Origin: Streptacidiphilus neutrinimicus
Lineage (GTDB): Bacteria > Actinomycetota > Actinomycetes > Streptomycetales > Streptomycetaceae
Assembly: GCF_000787815.1 (NCBI RefSeq)
Contig: NZ_BBPO01000007.1
Span: 133,118-176,959 of the forward strand
Direction: 5' to 3'
Length of the DNA stretch: 43,842 nucleotides
A program made the translations under genes and the position numbers. Under the pieces are notes generated by a model, which was given only the letters and a program-made list of their open reading frames with translations, was not told the origin of the DNA and made no database searches. Shown piece by piece: positions 6,938 to 13,956 of the stretch. The stretch's first letter is position 1. Every line of letters begins with the position of its first letter.

Positions 6938-7575
6938 GTGACGCGCATGCAACTGAACGATGCGGAGTGGGAGTTCATCGAGCCGTACATGCCGCTCGGC
7001 GCCTTCGGACCGTATCCGGAGCGACTGCGGCAGCAGTTCGAGGGCGTGGTCTGGCGCTTCAAGACCGGCGCGCAGTGGCGGGAGATGCCGCAGGGGTTCG
7101 GTGCCTGGTCAACCGTCGCCAACCGCTTCCGGCAGTGGCGTGACATCGGCGTCTTCGAGGCTCTGCTGGAGGGTCTGATTGCGGAAGCCGCGAAGCGGGG
7201 CGGGGTGGACCTGTCCCTGGTCAGCATCGACTCCACCACCGCGCGCCCATCACGACGCCGCCGGGATGCACCTGAGCGAGGACGTGCTCACTGCCCTGGA
7301 GAAGGCCGCGGCCGAGGAGGAGACGGCCAGGTCAAAGGGGGCGGCGCTGAAGAACAAAACCGGCAGGACGCGGATGTCGATCCCGAACGGGAAGAACGGC
7401 GACGTGTCCGGCGACGCCACAGACTCCGGCTGAAGCAGGCTCTCCTGGGACGGTCCCGGGGCGGACAGACCAGCAAGGTGCACATGACCGCAGACCGAAA
7501 GTGCCGCCCGCTGGCGTTCGTCCTGACTGCAGGACAAGCCGCGGACAGCCCGCAGTTCATCCCGGTGCTGGAGAG
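6938..7575 (+). pseudogene. IS5-type transposase, frameshifted and truncated
   Basis: The N-terminal DUF4096 domain is intact (LNDAEWEFIEPYMP, VVWRFKTGAQWREMPQGFGAWSTVANRF). At SIDSTTAR a one-base loss shifts the frame; AHHDAAGMHLSEDVLTALEKAAAEEE continues in another frame. A second shift near 7425 restores the first frame for LGRSRGGQTSKVHMTADRKC and FVLTAGQAADSPQFIPVLE. The family normally goes on for about 110-130 residues with the rest of the DDE domain, which is missing; the sequence passes straight into tail-gene DNA. The left IS end is probably near 6862. No matching right end was found, so the copy is dead. Confidence 0.8.
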
Positions 7576-7830
7576 GCGTCCCGCCAGGCCGTCGACCCGG
7601 ACGGCTCATCCAGCGGATACAGGCGGTCCGGGCCCAGGGCCATCAGATTCGCCGTCAGCGACGGCTGCAGCGTGAACTGGGCCAAACCCGCCATCACGTC
7701 CACGCAGGTCAGATCGACCAGGCCGTACGTGCCCGCGTCATCGCCGACGACTGCTCCAGCTGCATCGCGGTCATGTAGATCGTGTTGGCCGCCGTGGTGG
7801 CGGTGTTCGTCCCCGTCGTAGACGGAGCCG
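7576..7830 (-). pseudogene. Internal fragment of a phage tail protein
   Basis: The minus strand reads TCVDVMAGLAQFTLQPSLTAN, then LMALGPDRLYPLDEPSGSTAW, typical of actinophage tail proteins with a concanavalin-like module. Just upstream in another frame is TATTAANTIYMTAMQLEQ, also typical of these proteins, so at least one frameshift is present. The fragment is bounded by the truncated transposase on one side and the truncated integrase on the other. Confidence 0.55.
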
Positions 7831-8129
7831 AGGCGGAGGCGCGGCGGAAGGGTACGAAGGGTCGGCCGGAGCTGCCCGCGGTGCCCGGCGTGGCGGGGAT
7901 GGTGCCGCACGGTCTGCGCCACAGTCACAAGGTGTGGCTTGACGAAGAGGGGCTGCCGGCGATCGCGGTGGAGACGCGGATGGGCCACAAGGTCCACGGC
8001 GTGGAGGGGACATACAGCCACGTCTCGCCGGAGATGGAGCGTCAGATCCAGGAGGCGTTGCAGAAGCGGTGGAAGTCGTCGGTGGCGGCGCGGCGCCGCC
8101 CCCGTCAAGTTGATCTTGCCGCTAGTTGA
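7831..8129 (+). pseudogene. Tyrosine recombinase (integrase), C-terminal fragment
   Basis: The frame carries the end of a phage-type tyrosine recombinase: VPHGLRHSHKVWLDEEGLPAIAVETRMGHKVHGVEGTYSHVSPEME. The HxLRH box, the GH pair and the catalytic tyrosine (TYSHV) are present. The N-terminal arm and core DNA-binding domains and the first catalytic arginine are missing; before about 7830 the DNA belongs to the tail remnant. The intact gene should encode roughly 400-500 residues. It ends 97 bases before attR and overlaps the right arm-type repeat, as expected for the element's own integrase. Confidence 0.8.
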
Positions 8130-8150
8130 TCTACCACTTTTCTACCACTC
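8124..8150. repeat. Arm-type repeat, right copy
   Basis: Partner of 1169-1195, with two CTACCACT units three bases apart. It overlaps the integrase stop codon. Confidence 0.55.
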
Positions 8151-8177
8151 ACCCGCAGGCGATCTTTGGGGCGCGAA

Positions 8178-8209
8178 GAGGGCCCGGCCGGATGATCGGC
8201 TGGGCCCTC
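8178..8209. terminator. sodN terminator supplied by the element
   Basis: A 13-bp stem (8178-8190 with 8197-8209, one G-T pair) and a 6-base loop, 66 bases beyond the sodN stop. It is homologous to 914-945 but lies on the element side of attR, so sodN now ends in the element's version of its terminator. Confidence 0.75.
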
Positions 8210-8226
8210 TCGCATGTGCGCCCTGA

Positions 8227-8304
8227 GCTGCGCGAGGACCGCCCTCGCGCAGACCTGGGATCAGGACCGGAAGGTCAGGCCTTCTTGGTCTCCCAGAAGA
8301 TCTT
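8227..8304. repeat. attR: 78-bp direct repeat overlapping the sodN 3' end
   Basis: Perfect match to 962-1039. It covers the last ten codons of sodN including the stop, plus 48 downstream bases. At 8305 the first mismatch with the left copy is a silent change in the lysine before the last glutamate-lysine stretch's neighbour codon (GAC/GAT for Asp), so sodN's protein sequence is unchanged across the junction. Confidence 0.85.
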
Positions 8305-8670
8305 ATCGATCTCGGCGATCAGGTCGAGCGCCTTCTGGCCGGTCGCCGGGTCGGTCGACGCCTTGGCGGCGGACAGCGCCTTCAGGGTGTCGTTGACCAG
8401 CTGGTGCAGCTGCGGGTACTTCTCGAAGTGGGGCGCCTTGAAGTAGTCGCTCCACAGGACGGAGACGTGGTGCTTGGCCATCTCCGCGCGCTCCTCCTTG
8501 ATGACCGTGGCGCGCGCGCGGAAGTGCGGGTCCTCGTTGGCCTGGTACTTCTCCTGGACGGCCTTGACGGACTCGGCCTCGATACGGGCCTGGGCCGGGT
8601 CGTAGACACCGCAGGGGAGGTCGCAGTGAGCGTGGACGGTAACCCGCGGAGCAAAGAGCCGAGAGAACAT
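8275..8670 (-). CDS. sodN: Nickel superoxide dismutase
   Basis: A 131-residue precursor of the cytoplasmic nickel enzyme that converts superoxide to oxygen and hydrogen peroxide. The 14-residue leader (MFSRLFAPRVTVHA) is removed so that His1 of the mature chain, followed by CDLPCG, forms the nickel hook; the two cysteines and the terminal histidine are all present. The 117-residue four-helix body is full length (VSVLWSDYFKAPHFEKYP in the middle). An AGGAAGGA ribosome site precedes the ATG. The dedicated protease gene sodX is divergent. In streptomycetes sodN responds to nickel through Nur; I found no clear Nur box. The 3' end was rebuilt by the integrated element without changing the protein. 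Confidence 0.97.
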   Translation of the reverse strand: MFSRLFAPRVTVHAHCDLPCGVYDPAQARIEAESVKAVQEKYQANEDPHFRARATVIKEERAEMAKHHVSVLWSDYFKAPHFEKYPQLHQLVNDTLKALSAAKASTDPATGQKALDLIAEIDKIFWETKKA

Positions 8671-8747
8671 GGGAGTCCTTCCTGTGATCGTCTTCCCAGG
8701 AGGAGATTACCGCCGAAAGCCCGCTGCTTCGCGTCCACCCCGAGGGC

Positions 8748-8777
8748 TTAGGACAAAGGTCGTAGCAGTCCTGTCAA
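8748..8777 (-). promoter_or_regulatory. Candidate sodN promoter
   Basis: On the minus strand a consensus TTGACA (8777-8772) is followed after 17-18 bases by GTCCTA/TCCTAA (about 8754-8748), some 80 bases before the sodN ATG. The -35 is convincing and the -10 is weak. Confidence 0.4.
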
Positions 8778-8852
8778 CGATGGTGGACTTGCCCGGCGTG
8801 CTTGCGAAGATGGAAGCGGACGGAGCCGCGAGCAGGGGCGAGGTTGAAGGGG

Positions 8853-9308
8853 ATGGCCGAACGGATGGGTGACCGCGACGCGCGGGCGCAGTTGCAGGAG
8901 CCCCCGGAGGGGGGACCGGTGACCGGAAAGTTCGGGGTTCTGCTGGTCGACGGGCCGTCGATGGCACCGACCCTGGCCCACGGGGACCGGCTGCTCTGCC
9001 ACTACGGCGCGCGGGTGCGCGCGGGCTCCGTCGTGGTGGCCCAGCATCCGCTGCGCCAGGATCTCCTGGTCGTCAAACGCGCGGTCGAGCGCCGCCCGGC
9101 GGGCTGGTGGCTCCTGTCGGACAACAGCGCGGTCGAGAGCGACAGCCGCGACTACGGGCCGGTGCCCGAGGGCCTCATCCTCGGCCGCGTGCTGCTCCGC
9201 TACGCCCCGAAGCCGGCCTGGCTCGCCCCGCCCCCCTGGTGCCTCGGCGCGCTCCGCGTGATGCCGTACGGCATGGCCCGCAGACTCGGTGACTTCCGCC
9301 GGGCGTGA
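8853..9308 (+). CDS. sodX: Nickel-type superoxide dismutase maturation protease
   Basis: A 151-residue S26-family (signal-peptidase-like) serine protease that removes the SodN leader. The catalytic serine is in GPSMAPTL (about residue 36) and the lysine in LLVVKRAVE (about residue 75), followed by the SDNSAVESDSRDYGPV box typical of the fold. There is no N-terminal membrane anchor, fitting a cytoplasmic substrate. It is divergent from sodN. The start is uncertain: ATG 8853 has GAGG about 9 bases upstream, while GTG 8919 has a stronger GGAGGGGGG site and would give 129 residues that still contain both catalytic residues. Confidence 0.9.
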   Translation: MAERMGDRDARAQLQEPPEGGPVTGKFGVLLVDGPSMAPTLAHGDRLLCHYGARVRAGSVVVAQHPLRQDLLVVKRAVERRPAGWWLLSDNSAVESDSRDYGPVPEGLILGRVLLRYAPKPAWLAPPPWCLGALRVMPYGMARRLGDFRRA

Positions 9309-9337
9309 GCGTTCGCTCTCGCCACTGGTTGCGCCAC

Positions 9338-9530
9338 GCAGGGGCGCGGGGCTCTGCCGATCTGCGGCTCCTCCCGCCTTCGGCCGGGAGGTGCCCCCAG
9401 CGTGGGCGCGACGAGCCACCGGCACGCGGATGGTCCGCGACGCGCCGGGCCGTCCGCACAGGGTGGTTTCTCAAACAGTTCCCGGCGTCCCTGGCGACGG
9501 GCAACGTCCCCTGCTGCCCCAGGTGTGTGC
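9338..9530. repeat. Dispersed intergenic hairpin repeat, copy 1
   Basis: The gap between sodX and the convergent CGNR gene holds a CTCTGCCGAT...CTTCGGCCGGGAGGT...CCCCAGCG block nearly the same as at 42733-42812, then a degenerate GGGAACTG arm (9475-9500, minus strand) of the family also seen at 25487-25600, 39210-39330 and 42840-42900. The CTTCGG-looped hairpin can serve as terminator for both genes. Confidence 0.55.
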
Positions 9531-9531
9531 C

Positions 9532-10101
9532 TCAGGCCGACGCGGCCTCGCGCTTGCGGGCGCGGTAGGCGGCGACGTTGGCGCGGGTGGCGCAGCGGTC
9601 GCTGCAGTAGCGGCGGCTGCGGTTGGTGGAGGTGTCGAGGTACGCGTTGCGGCAGGGAGCCGCCTGGCAGATGCCGAGGCGGTCCACGCCGTGCGCGGTG
9701 AGGTGCATGGCCAGGCCCATGCTCGCCAGCGCGGCGTACAGCGCGGTGGCCGTGGGGGCGTTCTCCGCCAGGTGCATGTGCCACAGCGGCGCACCGGTCT
9801 CGTCCAGCAGGTCGTGGCCGGAGATGATCGGGCTGACCGGGAACTCGATCAGGAGGCCGTTCAGCAGGCCGACGGCCCGCTGCTGCTCGCCCTCCGCCGC
9901 GGACTCGAAGACGCTGCGCAGGCGGGCGCGCACCGCGCGCAGGCGGCTGACGTCCGCCTCCTCCGCCAGCTTCACGCCCCGGCCGCCGGGGCTGAAGATG
10001 CGGCGGACCTCCTCGACGTTGGTCAGGACGTCCTTGCCGCGTTCGGGCTCCTCGGTGTTGACCAGCCGGACGGCGAAATCCGCGTAGGTGGTGAGTTCCA
10101 T
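9532..10101 (-). CDS. CGNR zinc-finger protein (ABATE domain), probable transcription regulator
   Basis: A 189-residue protein. The N-terminal ABATE-type region (about 1-135, YADFAVRLVNTEEPERGKDVLTNVEEVRR) is followed by a CGNR zinc finger (about 143-185): ICQAAPCRNAYLDTSTNRSRRYCSDRCATRANVAAYRARK, with two C-x-n-C pairs for the metal and a basic DNA-binding tail. The CGNR motif itself reads CRNA here. Family members are thought to be stress-related regulators; targets are unknown. A short inverted repeat (GTAAT...ATTAC, 10144-10174) upstream may be an autoregulatory site. Confidence 0.85.
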   Translation of the reverse strand: MELTTYADFAVRLVNTEEPERGKDVLTNVEEVRRIFSPGGRGVKLAEEADVSRLRAVRARLRSVFESAAEGEQQRAVGLLNGLLIEFPVSPIISGHDLLDETGAPLWHMHLAENAPTATALYAALASMGLAMHLTAHGVDRLGICQAAPCRNAYLDTSTNRSRRYCSDRCATRANVAAYRARKREAASA

Positions 10102-10598
10102 GGTCGTCGTCCTAGGGCCAAGAGGGACGGGGCGGAGAACCGGGTAATGAGCCTTGCTGCTACCAGGGTATTACGCTTCGTCGGTATGTGTGACGTAGCC
10201 GACCGAAAGCCGGAACGGGCTCCGCTGCCCACCACGGCCCGAGCTGTGCCAAAATCGGCACACGGGTGACCCCCGTCAGTCGAGCAGGCCCACCGGTTCG
10301 GGACCGATCCGGACGTGCGTGCGACCGGAAGCCAGGACAGCGCTCCGGATCGGCATGCACCATTCGCACTCCGGCCGCTCGCCGTTCGCTCTCGAGTGCT
10401 GTTCTGCACCGTTGCATGTGGACGTGATCCGGTCTGTGCGGGCGGATCTCACGACACAACGGAGGAGAAAGCCCCTCCCACCGGGACAAAAAGACGAAGC
10501 AGCGGCGGCTCAGCCCGGACTAGTGTCGTGACGGCACGGAACCGGACGCAGAACCAGCTCACCCAACACCCTCAAAGAACGACGACGAAGAGGTCCTC
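10102..10598. other. Intergenic region upstream of the malic enzyme
   Basis: About 500 bases with no gene that I can support. It includes the GTAAT...ATTAC inverted repeat (10144-10174) near the CGNR gene start and a possible -10 (TAGTGT, 10520-10525) with no good -35 before the malic enzyme gene. Confidence 0.45.
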
Positions 10599-11792
10599 GT
10601 GGCAGCCGAGATCATCAGCCCCCGCTCCATCGACCAGGAGCCGCTCGACCCCGCCTTCGCCCTGCACCGCGGCGGCAAGATGGAGATTCGTGCGACGGTC
10701 CCGGTCCGTGACGCGGACGACCTTTCCCTCGCCTACACCCCCGGCGTGGCCCGTGTCTGCACGGCCATCGCCGAGCAGCCGGAGCTGGTCCACGACTACA
10801 CCTGGAAGTCCAAGGTGGTCGCCGTCGTGACCGACGGCACCGCGGTGCTGGGCCTCGGGGACATCGGTCCGGAGGCGTCCCTGCCCGTCATGGAGGGCAA
10901 GGCGATCCTGTTCAAGCAGTTCGGCGGCGTCGACGCGGTGCCGATCGCGCTGGACACCAAGGACGTGGACGAGATCATCGAGACGGTCGTGCGTCTCGCG
11001 CCGTCCTTCGGCGGGGTGAACCTGGAGGACATCTCCGCCCCTCGCTGCTTCGAGATCGAGCGCCGCCTGCAGGAGGCGCTGGACATCCCGATCTTCCACG
11101 ACGACCAGCACGGCACCGCCGTGGTCACCCTGGCCGCGCTCCGCAACGCCGCCAAGCTGACCGGCCGCACCCTGGCCGACCTGCGCGCCGTCATCTCCGG
11201 CGCCGGCGCGGCCGGCATCGCCATCGCCAAGATCCTCGTCGGGGCCGGCATCGGCGACGTCGCGCTCTGCGACCGCCAGGGCGTCGTGCACGTCGGCCGC
11301 ACCGACCTGACCGACGTCAAGCGCGAGATCGCCGAGCTCACCAACCGCGGCGGTCTGACCGGCTCGCTCGCGGACGTGCTCGAGGGCGCGGACGTCTTCA
11401 TCGGCGTCTCCGGCGGCACCGTGCCGGAGGAGGCTGTCGCGAAGATGGCGAAGGACTGCTTCGTTTTCGCCATGGCCAACCCGAACCCCGAGGTTCACCC
11501 GGACGTGGCGCACAAGTACGCCGCGGTGGTTGCCACCGGCCGCTCGGACTACCCGAACCAGATCAACAACGTGCTGGCCTTCCCGGGCATCTTCGCCGGC
11601 GCGCTCCAGGTGCGGGCGTCCCGCATCACCGAGGGCATGAAGATCGCCGCGGCCGACGCGCTGGCCGGACTGGTCGGCGAGGAGCTCTCCGCCGCCCAGG
11701 TCATCCCGAGCCCCTTCGACGAGCGTGTCGCCCCGGCGGTCACCAAGGCCGTCGCGGAGGCCGCCCGCGCCGAGGGCGTCGCCCGGATCTGA
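10599..11792 (+). CDS. NAD(P)-dependent malic enzyme (oxaloacetate-decarboxylating)
   Basis: A 397-residue cytoplasmic enzyme converting malate to pyruvate and CO2 with reduction of NAD(P), linking the TCA cycle to pyruvate and, for the NADP form, to lipid and antibiotic precursor supply. Visible features are catalytic Tyr46 (LAYTPGVA), Lys101 ([10 protein letters not shown]), metal-binding acids in [14 protein letters not shown] (143-144) and FHDDQHGT (168-169), and the dinucleotide fold GAGAAG (201-206). It is the short bacterial form without the phosphotransacetylase domain of MaeB-type enzymes. The GTG start has a GAAGAGG ribosome site. Cofactor preference cannot be read with certainty; the streptomycete homologue I associate with this neighbourhood is the NADP enzyme. 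Confidence 0.93.
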   Translation: MAAEIISPRSIDQEPLDPAFALHRGGKMEIRATVPVRDADDLSLAYTPGVARVCTAIAEQPELVHDYTWKSKVVAVVTDGTAVLGLGDIGPEASLPVMEGKAILFKQFGGVDAVPIALDTKDVDEIIETVVRLAPSFGGVNLEDISAPRCFEIERRLQEALDIPIFHDDQHGTAVVTLAALRNAAKLTGRTLADLRAVISGAGAAGIAIAKILVGAGIGDVALCDRQGVVHVGRTDLTDVKREIAELTNRGGLTGSLADVLEGADVFIGVSGGTVPEEAVAKMAKDCFVFAMANPNPEVHPDVAHKYAAVVATGRSDYPNQINNVLAFPGIFAGALQVRASRITEGMKIAAADALAGLVGEELSAAQVIPSPFDERVAPAVTKAVAEAARAEGVARI

Positions 11793-11852
11793 CGACCCGC
11801 ATCTGACGACCCGCATCTGACGACCCGCAGCGGTCCGCCCAGCGGTCCGCCC
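11787..11852. repeat. Short tandem repeats at the end of the malic enzyme gene
   Basis: Three perfect 14-base units (11787-11800, 11801-11814, 11815-11828), the first containing the stop codon, followed by two perfect 12-base units (11829-11840, 11841-11852) and a third diverged one. These look like slippage products. Confidence 0.8.
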
Positions 11853-11942
11853 ATAGCGGTCCACCCGTTCGCCCGTCGCGGAGCCATAGATCACACTGTG
11901 GCGCGGTTCCGTGGCGGGCGAGCGCGGTTCTAGGGTCAAGGC

Positions 11943-12905
11943 ATGTTCGCCGCCTATGCCGCACGTATCGCCCCGGACGACCCGCTCAGCGGCCTGGAGC
12001 TCGGGGAGCGACCCGAGCCCGAGGCCCGGCCCGGGTGGAGTGTCGTCACCGTCAAGGCCGCCTCGCTCAACCATCACGACCTGTGGTCGCTGCGCGGCGT
12101 CGGCCTGCCCGCGGAGAAGCTCCCGATGATCCTGGGGTGCGACGCCGCGGGCGTCGACGAGGACGGCAACGAGGTCGTCCTGCACTCCGTCATCGGGCAG
12201 ACCGGCCACGGCGTCGGCCCCAAGGAGCCGCGGTCGATCCTGACCGAGCACTACCAGGGCAGCTTCGCCGAGAAGGTCGCCGTGCCCACCTGGAACCTGC
12301 TGCCGAAGCCGGCCGATCTCTCCTTCGAGGAGGCGGCGTGCCTGCCCACGGCGTGGCTGACGGCGTATCGGATGCTCTTCACCAACGCGGGCGTGAAGCC
12401 CGGTGACACCGTCCTGGTGCAGGGCGCGGGCGGCGGCGTCGCCACCGCGCTGATCGTCCTCGGCAAGGCGGCCGGCCTGCGGGTCTGGGCGACCAGCCGC
12501 GACGAGGCCAAGGGCGCCCGAGCCGTCGACCTGGGCGCGGACGCCTGGTTCCCCAGCGGCGCGCGGCTGCCGGAGCGGGTGGACGCCGTGATGGAGACCG
12601 TGGGCGCGGCCACCTGGTCGCACTCCATCAAGTCGCTGCGCCCGGGCGGCACGCTGGTCATCTCCGGTGCGACGAGCGGCCCCAACCCGCCCGCGGCGGA
12701 GCTGACGCGGATCTTCTTCCTGGAGCTGAAGGTCGTCGGCTCCACCATGGGCACGAAGGAGGAGTTGGGACAACTCCTGTCCTTCTGCCGGACGACGGGC
12801 GTCCGCCCCGTCATCGACTCCGTCCTGCCGCTGGCCGAGGCCCGCGAGGGCTTCGCCCGCCTGGAGAAGGGCGACATGTTCGGCAAGATCGTGCTCAAGC
12901 CGTAG
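11943..12905 (+). CDS. MDR-family zinc-binding-dehydrogenase-like oxidoreductase
   Basis: A 320-residue medium-chain dehydrogenase/reductase of the quinone-oxidoreductase side of the family. The GroES-like N-terminal half (about 1-115, KAASLNHHDLWSLRGVGLP, ILGCDAAGVD) leads into the nucleotide-binding half with VQGAGGGVATALIVLGKAAG. The structural-zinc cysteine cluster of alcohol dehydrogenases is absent, so it probably uses NADPH without structural zinc. The substrate is unknown. It ends at a strong bidirectional terminator facing the PadR gene. Confidence 0.85.
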   Translation: MFAAYAARIAPDDPLSGLELGERPEPEARPGWSVVTVKAASLNHHDLWSLRGVGLPAEKLPMILGCDAAGVDEDGNEVVLHSVIGQTGHGVGPKEPRSILTEHYQGSFAEKVAVPTWNLLPKPADLSFEEAACLPTAWLTAYRMLFTNAGVKPGDTVLVQGAGGGVATALIVLGKAAGLRVWATSRDEAKGARAVDLGADAWFPSGARLPERVDAVMETVGAATWSHSIKSLRPGGTLVISGATSGPNPPAAELTRIFFLELKVVGSTMGTKEELGQLLSFCRTTGVRPVIDSVLPLAEAREGFARLEKGDMFGKIVLKP

Positions 12906-12920
12906 GCGGCAACATCCCTT

Positions 12921-12949
12921 GGGGGCGCGAGGCTATGCCTCGCGCCCCC
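12921..12949. terminator. Bidirectional terminator between oxidoreductase and PadR genes
   Basis: A perfect 12-bp GC stem (12921-12932 with 12938-12949) and a 5-base loop, in the 49-base gap between convergent stop codons. Confidence 0.85.
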
Positions 12950-12954
12950 GGTGG

Positions 12955-13956
12955 CTACCGCCTGCGCAGGCGTGCGGCTGCGTCCGCCAGGACGGAGCGG
13001 GCGTGCTGGAGGGCGTCCGGGGTGACGCCCGTGTCGCGCGCGGCGTCACGGACCTCGTCGCGGAAGCGGTCCAGCAGGCCGGAGAGTTCGCGCAGCGGCT
13101 CCCCCTGGGGGTCGACCCTCGTCCACGGCGGGAGGTCCTGCGGGGCGGCGTCCTGAGGCGTGGTGCCGTGGGGCGTGGCGTCCTGCGGGGCGCCCTTGCC
13201 CGGCGCGGCCGGCGGCTCGTCGGTCGGCCCGCAGGTGGGCTGCGTCCAGCGGGACGGGTCCGCAAGGCCGCTGAGGGTCTTGGTGAGCTCGGAGAGCCCC
13301 TCGGACAGGCCCGAGGGCCAGTCCCCGGTGCGGACGTGCGCCTTGATCTGCTCGCCGATCCGCTGGGCCTCACGCCGGGCCTGCTCACGCACCGCGCGAG
13401 CCTGCTCCTTGGCCTCCCGCGCCTCCTCCTTCGCCGAGCGCGCCTGCTCCCTGGCCTCGCGGGTCTGCTCCTTGGCCTGCTCCTTGGCCTCGCGCCACTC
13501 CTCCTTGGCGCGCTGCCAGGCCTCTCGGTCGGTACGCCAGTTGTCCTCGCCGAAGCGGGTCTGACGGCGCGACTCCCGGGCGGCGCGGCGCATCTCCTCG
13601 CGCAGATCCTGCGCGGAGTCGCGGACGTCCTCGCGGATCTGGTCGGCGAGTTGGGAGACGGAGTCGTGGATCTCAGCCTCCAGCTCCGCGAGTTCGACCG
13701 CACGGGCCTCCAACTCGGCGTGGCCGGCCGCGGTGATCCGGTAGACCTTGCGGCCGCCCTCCATCGAGTGCTCGACCAAGCCCTCCTGCTCCAGCTTGGC
13801 CAGGCGCGGGTAGACCGTCCCGGCGGAGGGGGCGTAGAGCCCGTGGAAGCGCTCCTCCAGCAGGCGTATCACCTCGTAGCCGTGGCGCGGTGCCTCGTCC
13901 AGGAGCTTGAGCAGGTACAGGCGCAGGCGCCCATGGGCGAACACGGGGCGGCTCAT
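12955..13956 (-). CDS. PadR-family regulator with long charged coiled coil
   Basis: A 333-residue protein. Residues 1-85 are a PadR winged helix (LYLLKLLDEAPRHGYEVIRLLEERFHGLYAPSAGTVYPRLAKLEQEGLVE, then the wing GGRKVYRIT). The usual short dimerisation helix is replaced by about 140 residues of Arg/Glu/Ala-rich heptads (EAREQARSAKEEAREAKEQAR), a proline/threonine-rich linker (about 245-285) and a final helical section. The start overlaps the stop of the DUF4097 gene by 4 bases, so the two are co-translated. It probably represses its own operon through the TATATCGCG repeats upstream of the DUF4097 gene; this is inferred. Confidence 0.87.
   Translation of the reverse strand: MSRPVFAHGRLRLYLLKLLDEAPRHGYEVIRLLEERFHGLYAPSAGTVYPRLAKLEQEGLVEHSMEGGRKVYRITAAGHAELEARAVELAELEAEIHDSVSQLADQIREDVRDSAQDLREEMRRAARESRRQTRFGEDNWRTDREAWQRAKEEWREAKEQAKEQTREAREQARSAKEEAREAKEQARAVREQARREAQRIGEQIKAHVRTGDWPSGLSEGLSELTKTLSGLADPSRWTQPTCGPTDEPPAAPGKGAPQDATPHGTTPQDAAPQDLPPWTRVDPQGEPLRELSGLLDRFRDEVRDAARDTGVTPDALQHARSVLADAAARLRRR

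Larger units (their letters stand above)
962..8304. mobile_element. Decayed integrative element inserted in the 3' end of sodN
   Basis: The element is bounded by the 78-bp repeats at 962-1039 and 8227-8304. Its right end carries the C-terminal third of a tyrosine recombinase that runs toward attR, the usual arrangement for site-specific elements. Cargo includes a secreted lectin, a DUF6879/DUF5753 regulatory trio, three small overlapping genes, a secreted protein, phage tail gene fragments and a broken IS5-type transposase. No replication or transfer genes remain and the integrase is truncated, so the element should be immobile without help. It could be a defective prophage or an integrative plasmid remnant; the tail fragments favour phage ancestry for at least part of it. 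Confidence 0.8.

Noticed and set aside
6862-7575. A functional IS with programmed frameshifting
   Set aside because: Programmed shifts occur in this IS type, but here there are two shifts and the end of the DDE domain and right terminal repeat are missing.
8671-8852. A Nur (nickel uptake regulator) box in the sodN/sodX intergenic region
   Set aside because: Only isolated TTGC/GCAA elements are present, without the expected palindromic spacing.
10572-12773. A 733-codon minus-strand open frame
   Set aside because: It spans two well-supported plus-strand enzymes and the tandem repeats between them.
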